Below, piece by piece: positions 24,326 to 35,900 of a DNA stretch of 64,000 nt (the stretch's first letter is position 1; each line of letters begins with the position of its first letter). The stretch is taken from NCBI GenBank assembly GCA_014549065.1, contig JACDOX010000009.1:1162453-1226452 (forward strand), written 5' to 3'. The notes under the pieces were generated by a model. It saw nothing but the letters and a program-made list of their open reading frames with translations, was not told the DNA's origin and made no database searches. This DNA is from Cardinalis cardinalis (taxonomy: Eukaryota; Chordata; Aves; Passeriformes; Cardinalidae). The translations under genes and the position numbers were made by a program.

Positions 24326-25731
24326 TGTTTGCAAAACNCTTAACTGATGATTCCAGATTCTCTTCATTCCCATTTGCTTTCCAGTTAGGCAATTTTCTCT
24401 TCATCCTCATCTGTGGTTTGCACTTCATTTTGATTAGCCACACCATGTTGTTCATACTTGGTGTTTAATATCCACTTCTCAAAGAAGTCTTNGTTTTCTT
24501 TCAGTCAAGAAGCCAAGCATTCTTTTTCTTCAGTAATTGTATTCTTCTTACCTTTGTTTCAGTCACCNGTCCAATTTCCNCTTTCCATTTGAAANCATTT
24601 TTATTTTAGTAGAAGCCTTATCAATATAGACAAAGATAATAGCAATCCAGAAAGTTGTCCCACATTTAGCAGCAATAAAAATAATATTACTGGCTTTATG
24701 TGTCATTCTCCAAAATAAGTTCCATGCTTTAAATTTAATTTTGACATGGAAATTCTGTGGCAAGAAAACCATACATTGATTTGATATTAATAGGGGATGA
24801 TAGTGACTCCTCAAATTGGTTAAAATGTTCAGGTTTATACGAAACATGTCTTCTGTTGTGTTTTTTGTTATTACAGCAAATCCACATCAAAGGTGATCTT
24901 TTCTACTGGTGCTGCTTAAAATTCAAGGATTTCTTTCTCTAAGTAAAGGTATTGAGAATCTTTCAGGCACTGAGCATTGGAAAAATTTGCTTCTCTGCTG
25001 GTTTCACAACTGCCAAAGAAAAGGGTGTGTTGGCATCCTACTGTGTGGGTACACAAAAAGCCTACACGACCTGCTCACACGCCTGACCGCCTTTGCTTGC
25101 TGCAGAAAGTCTGGAGAGGAGCCCTGGATAATTCACCATCTGCTGGACCTTTGCATATTCTCCACGAGGCTCCTACCCCCCACAGCCACGTCTCGATAGA
25201 GAAATCAGCCTTGGACAACACCATGGTTTGGCTTTCTGTGTCAGTGTGCAAAATGAGACCACTGGTGACACAGAAAGGAATTGGGATTTTGGCAACTGAG
25301 NGAGAGTTCATGGTTCTTGGCACCAAAGCATGTGGTGAAGGTCACATAATACAACATAAAACCTCTTAGTAATGTAGCAACTGGCCCAGAATTTGCTGAC
25401 GGCTTGTTAGCTATTGAACAATCCCAAACTGTCTGANCAAAACCCTACCCTGTGTGTCCTCAGCTGCTTGTCCCAGATGACTAATGGCAACTCTTCTTGA
25501 AAGGGGTCCAGGAATGTCTTTGTAGTGCCTTTGCTTTTCCACAGCTCTGGCCAAGTGACTATGTACCAAGAACCCTGAAACTCCCAGCCAAAACCTCCTC
25601 CTCATGGTACATCTTCCATAAACATGTCCTCTGGTGGATTTCAAATATGGCTGACACTGAAATATGCCAGAAAAAGAAGCTAAATAGAAGGATTCTATAG
25701 GGGGCCATTGAATAGTATGTATTGGCTGTGG
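24326..25731. other. Non-coding stretch with unclassified GC-richer block
   Basis: Ns cluster at 24570-24596. From about 25020 to 25700 the DNA is GC-richer than its neighbours and open for 83-130 codons in more than one frame, with no domain recognised. Because it directly precedes the minisatellite, it may be part of an old or unfamiliar interspersed repeat. I see no terminal repeats, poly-A tail or target duplication to prove that. Confidence 0.4.
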
Positions 25732-26025
25732 CAGCCTGAGAGCTGGGACAGAAACAACAGTGAGACNACTACAAGGATATGCAGCCTGAGAGCTGTGGAA
25801 GATAGGACAGCCAAGAGCTGTGGCAGCCTGAGAGCTGGGACAGACAAGACAGCCTGAGAGCTGGGGAAGGAAGAAGCATGGCCTTNGAATCAAGGAGCTG
25901 TGACAGCCAGGAGCTGTAAGGAACATGGCCTTTGAGGAAAGGAGCTGTGGAGGTATAAGACAACCGAGAGCTGTGGCAGCCTGAGAGCTGGGACAGAAAC
26001 AACAGTANGACAACTACAGGATTCA
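25732..26025. repeat. Degenerate minisatellite, CAGCCTGAGAGCTG core
   Basis: The core CAGCCTGAGAGCTG recurs at 25732, 25782, 25823, 25850 and 25977, with weaker versions between (AGCCAAGAGCTG, CAGCCAGGAGCTG, CAACCGAGAGCTG). Two related blocks with CATGGCCTTTGA and GGAGCTGTG sit at about 25877-25955. The first and last units share about 45 bp of near-identity (25732-25777 and 25977-26021), giving a longer 245-bp period. The repeat keeps a long minus-strand frame open, so the frame of about 200 codons over 25411-26013 is a by-product and not a gene. Confidence 0.88.
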
Positions 26026-26130
26026 TTGATTAGAAATCCTCTTAACATCTTTAAAAAACTAAAGTTTCTTCATTGTTACCACTAGTTCAAGTAACATAGG
26101 GAGGAAGGGAAAAATGTGAACTCCTTACAC

Positions 26131-26238
26131 AAACACGAGGTAATAGATTCTAAGTCAGCTATGAAAAAAAAAAAAAACACGAGGTAATAGATTCTAAGTC
26201 AGCTATGAATTAAAAAAAAAAAAAAAAAAGAAAAAAAA
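26131..26238. repeat. Duplicated 34-bp unit, each copy followed by poly-A
   Basis: The unit AAACACGAGGTAATAGATTC... ends CAGCTATGA. It occurs at 26131-26164 and again unchanged at 26175-26208, a 44-bp period including the first A run. The second copy is followed by a longer A-rich tail to about 26238 (interrupted by TT and G). Confidence 0.9.
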
Positions 26239-29200
26239 GCAAGCAGCATTCCTGGTGTCTGTTTCTGTGTTTCTCTAAGTTTCTTGAAAAATCTGAGGAA
26301 CAGAGACTAGGCATTATATCCTGACAAGAATTTTTTTAAGTGGCACACCTAAAAATTTATTTTGCAAATGTTTTTCTTTGGAAACTTGTACTTAATCTTG
26401 ACAAAGAATAAAAAGGTCAGTAATTTTACAAAATGAGCTACTAGTGAAAGAGAAGCCACAGCAAAGGTTCACCTGATCAGATATGTGTCTTATTGTCGTC
26501 ATTCATTGTAAATGTTAATATTGGGAGGTTTATAAGACTAGAGCAATATTATTCCTTGGTCAGCAATGCCCTGAACTACATCTGTCTGAAGAACATTTCA
26601 AATAAGATCCTTGACTAATTTAATCAGAATTTTAGTCATCAAATATTGTTTGAGCACAGGCTTTTTTCATATTCTGAGTTTTAATGATAATCATTGTAGC
26701 ACAATTCAGACTTCACNTTAAGAAAAAGTTTCCTTTCCTCCTTCTGGGATATGGTCACATCTACTACTTAAACTAAAGGAAAAAGACATACTTAAAATTG
26801 CTCCTTCAGCATAACAGAAATCAATATATCTGACCCTTTTCTATGCCTGAAGCCCCAGGAAGGTATCCATAGAAGTCACTAAAAAGCCCNGCAATAGAAT
26901 TTCTTGCTATTTCCTACACACTTAGTGTGTCTATCAAGCTGGTAAAGCAATTTCATTTGCTNTCTCTCTCTCTCTGGAAATGTTGCCATTTCTTCTTTAA
27001 CTCTGTTGATTTACTCTTTGGGAATCTGACCTCTAAGTAACTTTGACTTTCAACAAGCCCTTTTATGCCACTAGGTATCCTTTCTCTCCCTAGATGTGAA
27101 GTTAAAATTTGGCCATTTCAGGGAGGAAATTGGAATAGGTGGAAAAAACCTATTTTCCTCTATTTTATACTTAGTGGTATGCCTTTCTCATAACTCCTCT
27201 CTTTGGTTTGGTTACCTACCATTTAAACATGTATTACTGTTCTGTTTGCTAAAATATGAGCATTACTCTAATCTTTGTCTCCTTGGGCTTCACTTTTGCA
27301 CTAAAACAAATAGCAAGGGTCAGCAGCAACNAAATAGTTCTGCTCCCCTCCATGCCTCACTCCTATCTCTTCTCTTAAATCTTCTATCTGTCTACACCAG
27401 AGAGCATTTCTTCAATTCAGTTCCTGGGGAAGAATCCAGAACTGTGAGTCAGGTGGGAAGACGTCTCCTACAGTTTAGCAGAAAAGATAAAGACACCAGA
27501 ATGAGACTGAAAATNACCAACTGAGTGATGCATCCAGTGCAAGTCAATAGGAAATACTGAGAATGGTGAGTTTCCTGATTCCTTCCTAATTATTTTCAGG
27601 TGTGTGACTTCAGATAGGAATTTAGCAGCATAATCCTGTAATGCTTTGTGGTAACAGATCCAAATAATGGTTCTTCCCATTAACTCAGCAATGTGCCTAA
27701 TTTTTTTTTTACAGGAAAGGATGATGCATCACCTATTTTCTGTAGTAAAGTGTAGTTACTATGAACATAGTGAAAAACAGAACNAAATTCAATGTAGTCA
27801 GGCTGCTGCAAATTCTTTGTGTTGCATTTTAAATNGTTTTCTTAATCCTTTGGATTTATCCTTAAGATGGGTCACTATTATAACACCATATGTGTTTTAA
27901 ATTGTCATTGTACTGGGAAGAAGGTTGGAATTAAACTAAGTATCTACAACATTTGACTGAATTTTTTTTTTGCCTATTTGAGTTGGAAAATGTAATCTGT
28001 ATTTGTTTGTTAAATAAGCTATGTTTGCATTAATAATCAATATATTTCTGTAATATGTGAACTCTAGTCTGCATCAGAAAGGCTGTGAAGAGAGAAGGAG
28101 GAAAGATCAAAGAACTATACTTAAGTTTGTATTGTAGAGTTCAAAGAGCATGATAATTTCCCCATGCAANTATTCAGACAATATATCTGAGGTCTTAAAA
28201 GTCTGCTGCATTTTTATTAATATTCTCATTTCAAGGCTTGGATTTTCATTGACAGCATCTTATGTGACCTTAGGGAGGTTAAGAGGTACACGTACTCTGA
28301 GACAGAGGAGGAAAATGCCCTAAAAATATCAACAGTGAGTGAAACACTTTTCCCTGATCTCTGTGTGCCCTCTCCCATTCAATTTCTGGCACATAAAATA
28401 AAATATAATCTGGAAGGAAGAATGTGGTTTTGCAACAGGCATTTTTAAGAATGACTGAAACTGCCAATTGNTCTTTTTGAATAACAATGGACACAGACAA
28501 GAACCAACACTGGGATAAGTTAAAATGGTTAAAATGTTCAGGTTTATATGGACATCTTCCATCTCTGATAGTAGGATGAAGGGAGAAGCAAGTCCAAACC
28601 ATAAGATGATGATGTTGAGAAAGACNATAAATAAAATCTAAGTAATTTATCTTGACACAGTTAACTTCAGTAAGGTAAGTTTGAAGAAAGTTGAACATAT
28701 CAGAATTTTAGCTAATCAGCTGCTTTAAAATCTCTCAATCTTTTGTCTCGTTTCATTACAACATCTGTGGCCTCAGATTCCCTTCCAGCTTTAACTTTCA
28801 AGATTAACCTCCTCCTTTGTCATCCTCCCCTTCAACACTTTTTCCACACAGACTTTCTGACTATGCTACTGGAATAATATTCCTCACAACAGTGCCTCCA
28901 GGAACCACAAAAACACACTCCAGGAACACACAATCTTGTCTGGTATTTTGTCTGTATCTTGTCTTTTTCCCCAGGATTTGCTCTTTGAGCTTACCACAGG
29001 TCCATGATTGTGTCTACTCTAAAAGTGATGGGAATTCAGTGCTGGCTGTCAGATCTCAGACCCAGGAGCAGATCCTTGTACTTAGGCTCTCTGACAACAT
29101 TTATANTTAATAATATTAGTTAGAGAACTATTTAGGAGTTCTTTCGGTTTTTGTAGTATAGTTTAATCTAGGAAGACCTGTTGGGCTGATTTTAGACATT

Positions 29201-32200
29201 TAATCTTTAAGATTTGCATTACTGTTTATCAAAATGAAGTAAAATCTTATGATAATTGAAAGAAAAAATAACCCAGACATCTGTCCTGCCATTTCTTTTT
29301 ATGGACATCCAATATCTCATCTCCATAGTTTCTTCTGTTATGTTGCCATGTGCTAACTAGTCGTTGAAAGGCCAGTAATATGACTAAATTCTATGTAGTT
29401 ATCAGGCAAATTGAATCTGCAAAATAAAACAAAATTTTTCAAGTATAACTCTATTAAGACTAGCTTATTGATTAGAGGCTGTGTTTTGTTCTAACTGTCT
29501 ACTTGCCTGCTTCCCAAAGCAGAAGACTGCCATTATTGCTGCTCACACAAGGCATGACTGTCTAGATTGTAGATTGGAATGTATTCTGTTCATTTCATAA
29601 AGATATAATTTACAGTTGTCATTTTTTCTTGGACAATATCTTCATGGCATTCACAGTCACTTTATTTCTCCTTCACCCAAATCAGAGCTTGCCCGTGATA
29701 ATAAAGTGAATATTTCTTCTCCAGTGTTTTAAAGCACACAAGATACATTAAATTTTATTAGCATCATCTAATCATCTAATCCTTATATAGGCAGAGATCT
29801 GATGGAGATAAAAATTAAAGATTTCCAGTGCATGCGTGTTAGTACATTTTTTTTGCTTATCTTTCTAGTATTCAGTAGATTGGAGAGAAATTCTAGACAT
29901 CTGATATTTCTTTCAAGATAATTGAGAAAAAAATGAACCAAAGAAATGTAAGTAAGTGACACTGATCTTTCGCTCTCTGTGGTTTTTTTTCCCTAATCAT
30001 TCCATAAATCCACTCATTTAAATTCTTTTGGTTCAGAAGTTTCAGCTGTTGACTGCTATGAAAACGAACACATCATAAGTAGACAATGAATCACTTAAAT
30101 TTTCAAATTGAGAGTGACTCCCCAAATTGGTACTGATGAGAAATCTGAGCAGCNCAGGCTCTGAAATCATCACTCTTGCTCAGTTGTACCTCACTTTGTG
30201 AACAAGCATTTGAAAGAGTGCGGCTGCTTATGGAGTAAGGGTCAATTTTGCAGCAATGAGTTTATCATCATTTACTTTTATCATGGGTTTTAGAGAGTGC
30301 TTTATGTCTTCCAAGTAATGCTATTTTCAATCCCACAGAACAGATGAAAAAATATAGCTTCTGTCAATATTTGCAAGAAACCCTCAGTACTTAATGACTT
30401 CAGAAGAAGATACATGTTATTTTATGTTGACATTTGGTTTTCACCAAAAAAGTAGGAATTGTTTTGAAAAACTTTGGTCATGAAGCAAGAAGCAAATTAT
30501 TCCCATTCCTTCACTTTAAAGCTATTTTCTTCTTTGCCACATCCAATACTGCCTCAGAAGCACATCCTTAGCAAACTTTGAAAGTAGTATGGCAGTTTCT
30601 GAATCCTCACTCATAACACCACAACTCAGTCCAAGAGATAGAATTATGCGTAACTTTTATGCAAAATAGCTGGTTGTGTCTTTTGTGTCAACAGAAACAT
30701 GACAGCAATAATAAATACAACGCAACACAGATAAAATGAACTAAATTATTTAAGAAGTCACATGTTGGCTACACGATGCCTGATTGCATTTCCCAGAGAG
30801 CTGCACATGTGAAGATGAATTTTAGCTCCTGTCTGTTGTTCAGTAGGTGCTAGGATCTCAGATCCAAGCTCAGCAGTATATCCCTNATAAACGATAAGCA
30901 GGCTGTAGGATTCCATGTGTATGTCATAGCCATCTAAACATGTGCCATGCCAAACTTAATAATTTATTTATAACTGTACAAACCTCTTGAAAATATCATT
31001 TTTTTCTCAAGGAAAATGGACATTTATGCTTATTTTCCATGTAAAACCACAACTCCTTTAAACAGACTGGAGAAGATTTTTACCACAAGCATCTGGACTG
31101 CTGGAGAGAGTGTATTTACTCAATTCTTTTTCTTATTAAAGTATAAATTCATATATATAAATATATACCTCACATTCTGATAAAGTTGATATCTGAACTG
31201 AAACAAACAGAAATTTCAAAAATCTAGTTCATCCATTATAAGAAAAAAAATATGGTTATCAGAAGTTACTTTGATATTTTTCCTGTGATTATCACAAATC
31301 TCAAGAGGGAAATTGAAAAGCTTTCCCTACTGTTTAATGAATCATATTTCCTTTCTCTGAAAGCAAAACTTTATACACCAAAGTCTAGTTGATCATGAAT
31401 AAAAGAAATTGAAAATCTTAAACATGTTCTCAAACTTAGAAAGTTATGTAGCAGCTTTTATGCTTATTTCAGAGCATAGAATCATGTAGGAGAAAGAACA
31501 CAGCTTTTTAGAATTTAAAATGATGTAAATTTTCTGTTTAATTCATAATTTTCAAGTTATTTGCACATAAACCTCTGTGCCTAAATGAAAGCTCCAGCAT
31601 GTTTGTGTNATCTTCTCAAATGATAAGCTATACAATGGAATTATACATTTGTNCTTGATGAGAGAAATAATGTTCAATTTCGACATGTAACTATGTGCTC
31701 AGTTGATTCAGGACATGGAACTGTCCCCAGGGCTCAAGGCTGACTTAAACCCATTTATTTCAAACAAACAACCATGTTCCTCCTAATATTCTCTATTGCC
31801 TTGATTGAAGAACATGTCACATCTCTCCTCAGCAAAGAGAAGTGAAAAAGTTTGAATAACCCTTCCTCTTCCACTGTGCAGAGAGCTCTACCTGCAAAGA
31901 GAGANCAGAGTAATGCCTTAGGGTAGAGCATTGCCTTAGTGACCGATTTTAAGTCATGGTTGATTTAAAATCTACTATTTAGCTTTGCAGTGAAATAAAG
32001 AAGACCAGATGGGAGTAGGTGGTGAAGAAAGAGCCTCACGGGTTATTCTAATTGAGAATCTCAAGGGATTTTACCTTNGCTCAAACTCTGATGTGATTCT
32101 GGTATAAACCAGCAAAAATCACTTAGTTGAAAAGGATATTACTGCCTTCTCCAACTGAAAATCTGATCTGTAATGTATTTTCCTGTCTTGTCTTTCTCAA

Positions 32201-32999
32201 AGTTTATTGAANTCATTGACACACAAAGAGCTAGAGAAAAATGACTAGAAACCTTTTCTGCCTTCACCTTTAATTTAACAGAAAAATGCTAGAAGTTTTC
32301 TTTTTCGTGGTGTTATGGTCTGAGAAGTGTCTTGCTGAGAATCTGCCCTGCAGCTTGATAGCACAAACTTCNGATTTTTAAAACCTGCTGGAAAGTCTGG
32401 CCTTGCTAGTGACCCAGCTGTTTGAAGTATGTGCATATTAGTTGAGGCTAAACTTTTGTTCGCAGTGAATTAACACAGCTCAGAGAGAAATCTCATGCTG
32501 TTTTACTGACACAGGACAGCATACTGATGAGAAGGCTACCTTTTTCTGAAAGCTAATATCTGTCTTTCAGCTTATTGCTATCATATTCCATATGGTTATT
32601 CTTGCAAATTAACTGATTTTTTTTTCTCCTATAGGATCTTTTACAGACATATGAGTTCGAGTGCATTTTATTTAGAACAGATTTTATCGAAAAACATTTT
32701 AGTTTGTGACACTGGTTTATATTAAATCTATAATTTTAAATGATTCTTGTGTTCATGCAGGNTTATGATCCATAAAGTTGAGGTCATCCTTCAGTGTAAT
32801 AGACCCTAACACTGGATCAGGAAGTAGCAACAGTGCAAGGGACAAAAGATGCAAAATGTTCTAGTGCATCTCTCCAGCAACGTGGTCAAATGAATGATTA
32901 GTGCCTCATGGACCCTCGTGGGTCTCCTAAGAACTTTGGTTATGCAGCCTTGACTAGCATCTTTCTGTACTTTCTCCCTCTCTTGAAGAAAATGCTGCT
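26239..32999. other. Non-coding stretch
   Basis: No gene is recognised. A short (TC)n tract lies at 26961-26975. Frames of 139-142 codons at 27096-27524 (plus) and 28279-28698 (minus) show no domain. A 23-bp word at 28526-28548 also occurs at 24817-24839, and a 19-bp word at 30113-30131 matches 24802-24820 with one mismatch. The sequence is AT-rich with isolated Ns. Confidence 0.55.
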
Positions 33000-35900
33000 T
33001 TGCTGACAGAAAGCAACAGTTTATATCTTACCTTGGCTGGGTGTATCCTCTGCTGGTGTGGGGTTGCTGTCTTGTGCACCCCCATGTTCCTGGAAATCTG
33101 GTCTCTCCAGGGCTTGGCTAGGACTAGAAAATCACTACTTCTCTCCAGGAATGCCTGTCTAGTATATTTGTCTAAAAAAGCAGCAGATCTGCTTTTTGTG
33201 TACCTTCATAACGCATCACCTGCCCTCGACTTTGTCCTGAGCAATTCTGCCCTGCTCCATCAGGGAGAGGCTGCAAACCAAGCTGCCAGTGCACAGCCCC
33301 TGACAAGGCTGGCAGCCACTGATGGCTGCTGCCTGTTGTGATGTCTTTGCCTTGTGACACCTGTACACAGAAAGGAGCCAGCAAGCACCACTCAATTGCT
33401 CTCATCCTCAGTTACAACATCCCAGCCATTTATACTTCTAAAGCAGACCAAATCAACTGGGAACAACCACATCTTCTGGAGTTATGGGAAAAAAGGATTT
33501 TGCAGTAGGTATTAATAATTTAATTTGAGAAATATAGTGTGACAATGATAAATGTAGTTGTCTGTAAACAAATTGTTCAATTGATTTAANGGTTTAATGG
33601 TTTAAGTTGTTTTTCATTATTTTAGGTTATTTTAAAATTATTTTTATAGCATTAAGTTTGGAAAATACTGAAATTACAAAAGTAATATCACAAGTTAGTA
33701 AAAGATTCCTTTTATTGACAGTGATCTAAANCAAAAACATCTGCTGCTACTGTTCTTGCTCTTTATATGTCCCCTTCTGTGTGGCACTTTTTTTTTGCTT
33801 GTTACTGAAACACAGCCTTTGCTGAAGACCATAAAACAACAACTTAATTGCTGTGTTGATGCTTTCTTGGATCCCACTGACTTTCTTGGGCAGCCCATGA
33901 GCCCGATCAGAATGCAGAAATTTGGCACACCATAGTTGTGTGAAATGCTCAGGGACAGGAGAAGGACAGAAAGAAAATGTGGAGCTGATGAAACAGAGAA
34001 AAATCAATTCACCAGCTTAAAAGCAAAATAAATATACTTACTGACAACAACTGCTCTCTAAATAGTTTGAACTCACTCAAATGACAGCCAAATAAACAAA
34101 CCTTAGTGTTGATAAATGCTGAGGAAGGTAAAGTTTTTTCCCCGCATTACAAAGTGGGTAAATGTACTGAGAGGGGGAGNCATCCATTCCTCTGCCCTTG
34201 CCTTGGATTCTTAGCTGATTCTGTTCTACAACCAATAGACAGTACCTCAAGTGAGAGAAGCAGAAAACAGGAGATATATAAAAAAACAGGATATATAAAT
34301 TTCTATTATGATGGCAAGAAATTAAAGACTGAGCTTCCAGAGAGATTACTGCTTTTCACAGGTGGTTGAAGCTCCTTGGCTTGCNGCCCTTATGCCTTAC
34401 ACAATCCAGGGAGCTGCAATTGTCTAAAACCTAAAAACTCACTGCCAGTCACATGGCTTCATAGTAGCTTGGGTTTGATAGCTACTTCTCTCCTTTTTTT
34501 TCTTTTTCTTTTATTTNNTTTTTTTTCCCAAAGATTTTATTTAGAATTTTCTATATTTGGAATGATGGTTATTGTCGAGTAGGATATCAATGTGTTAAAT
34601 CTGTTTGCTNAATTATTACAAATATTTTTTTAAATTTTGCACTATTTACCAATATTCTTTAGATGATATGGAGAGATGCTGACACAGAACATGTAGTTTG
34701 TTCTCTCTTTGAGTTTGTTTTCGTAAAAACTGAAAGAATTAAAAAATGTTTGGAATTACATTATTTGATTAATGTATTGTTAGTAAAATTTCAGATCCAC
34801 TGCTTTAATGTATTGCTAAATAATAAAAACAAAAGTTGTACATCCAGTAAACTGCTAGTGTTGACCTTTCAGCTATTATTGGTTTTACTTGAGAGGATAA
34901 AAATTATCAGATGTGTAAACATCCAGATAAGAAATGACCATAACAGAGCTGAAATCCTGATGAATTTCTTTTAGAGAAAAGAGTTTATACCTTGTGTTGA
35001 CACTTGCTTTCCTAAACTGATGTTTTTCTTTGAATAAAATGAGAAAATACATTTAGGTTAATAAAACACTAGTTATATAAGCACAGTGAAGGAAAGCAAA
35101 ATACATGCTCATAGGGAGTCATAAACTTAAGGATTTATTTTATGTGAAAGGTTTTGAAAACCTACAGGAATAAATTCTTAAATTATTAGGAATACATATG
35201 AAATTAGGCAGTTTTTGCAATTAACATAATTCTAATGCTACACAGTCAACACAGGAAGCTGACTGTTATTCCATGCAAAGGAACAGATGTGTTTCCATTT
35301 CCTTGGTGAATTGTTTCTCAATACTGCATTAATTTGGGCATATGTGCTCCTGAAGGAAATCCACCAAAGGATATAACATATCCATATATTGCTGGCAGTG
35401 TTTGTCAATTTTCTCTCTCCATGAAATATATCAGTTTTTGTTAAGAAAAGTAGCTCTCCCAAGAACAATAAAACACTCCATGCTCCATAAATGTTATGGT
35501 GAAAATCATATAATTTGTGCAACTCAGCCTTTGAATTGCAACTTGCTACTAGGCTTGGGAAATTTACAGGTGGAGATTAAGAAATATAAAAACACTGTCC
35601 TCCTAGGAGGGAGTTGGATCAGTGTTAAGCACCTCTCCAAAAGGTGTCTTCTGTCTCTCAAGTAGCATAGGCACTTCTCTGACTGCTTTATCTCAAGAGG
35701 ACACAGGAGTTTGAGTGCTGGGATTGATTTGGATGCTGAAACTGGTTTCAAAGCACATGATGAACTTTTGACAGCTCCAGCATTAAATATCAGCTTAAGA
35801 TAGTGGCATCTTTTAATTCCTGGGCAGGCAGCTGGGTATTCACTCACAAATGAACTTTTTCTTCTGTTTAAAATAATCTGATGTAGTACTTTAGGGTGTA

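Noticed and set aside
25411..26013. Minus-strand open frame of about 200 codons
   Set aside because: It is kept open by the tandem repeat and encodes repeated SSQAATALGC-like words; there is no start context or domain.
25020..26030. Solo LTR of an endogenous retrovirus
   Set aside because: No convincing TG...CA ends, polyadenylation signal placement or target-site duplication could be fixed by eye.
27096..27524. 142-codon plus-strand frame
   Set aside because: Leucine/serine-rich translation over a pyrimidine-rich strand, contains an N codon, no domain, no splice or promoter support.
28279..28698. 139-codon minus-strand frame
   Set aside because: No recognisable family and composition typical of chance frames; several such lengths are expected in 64 kb.
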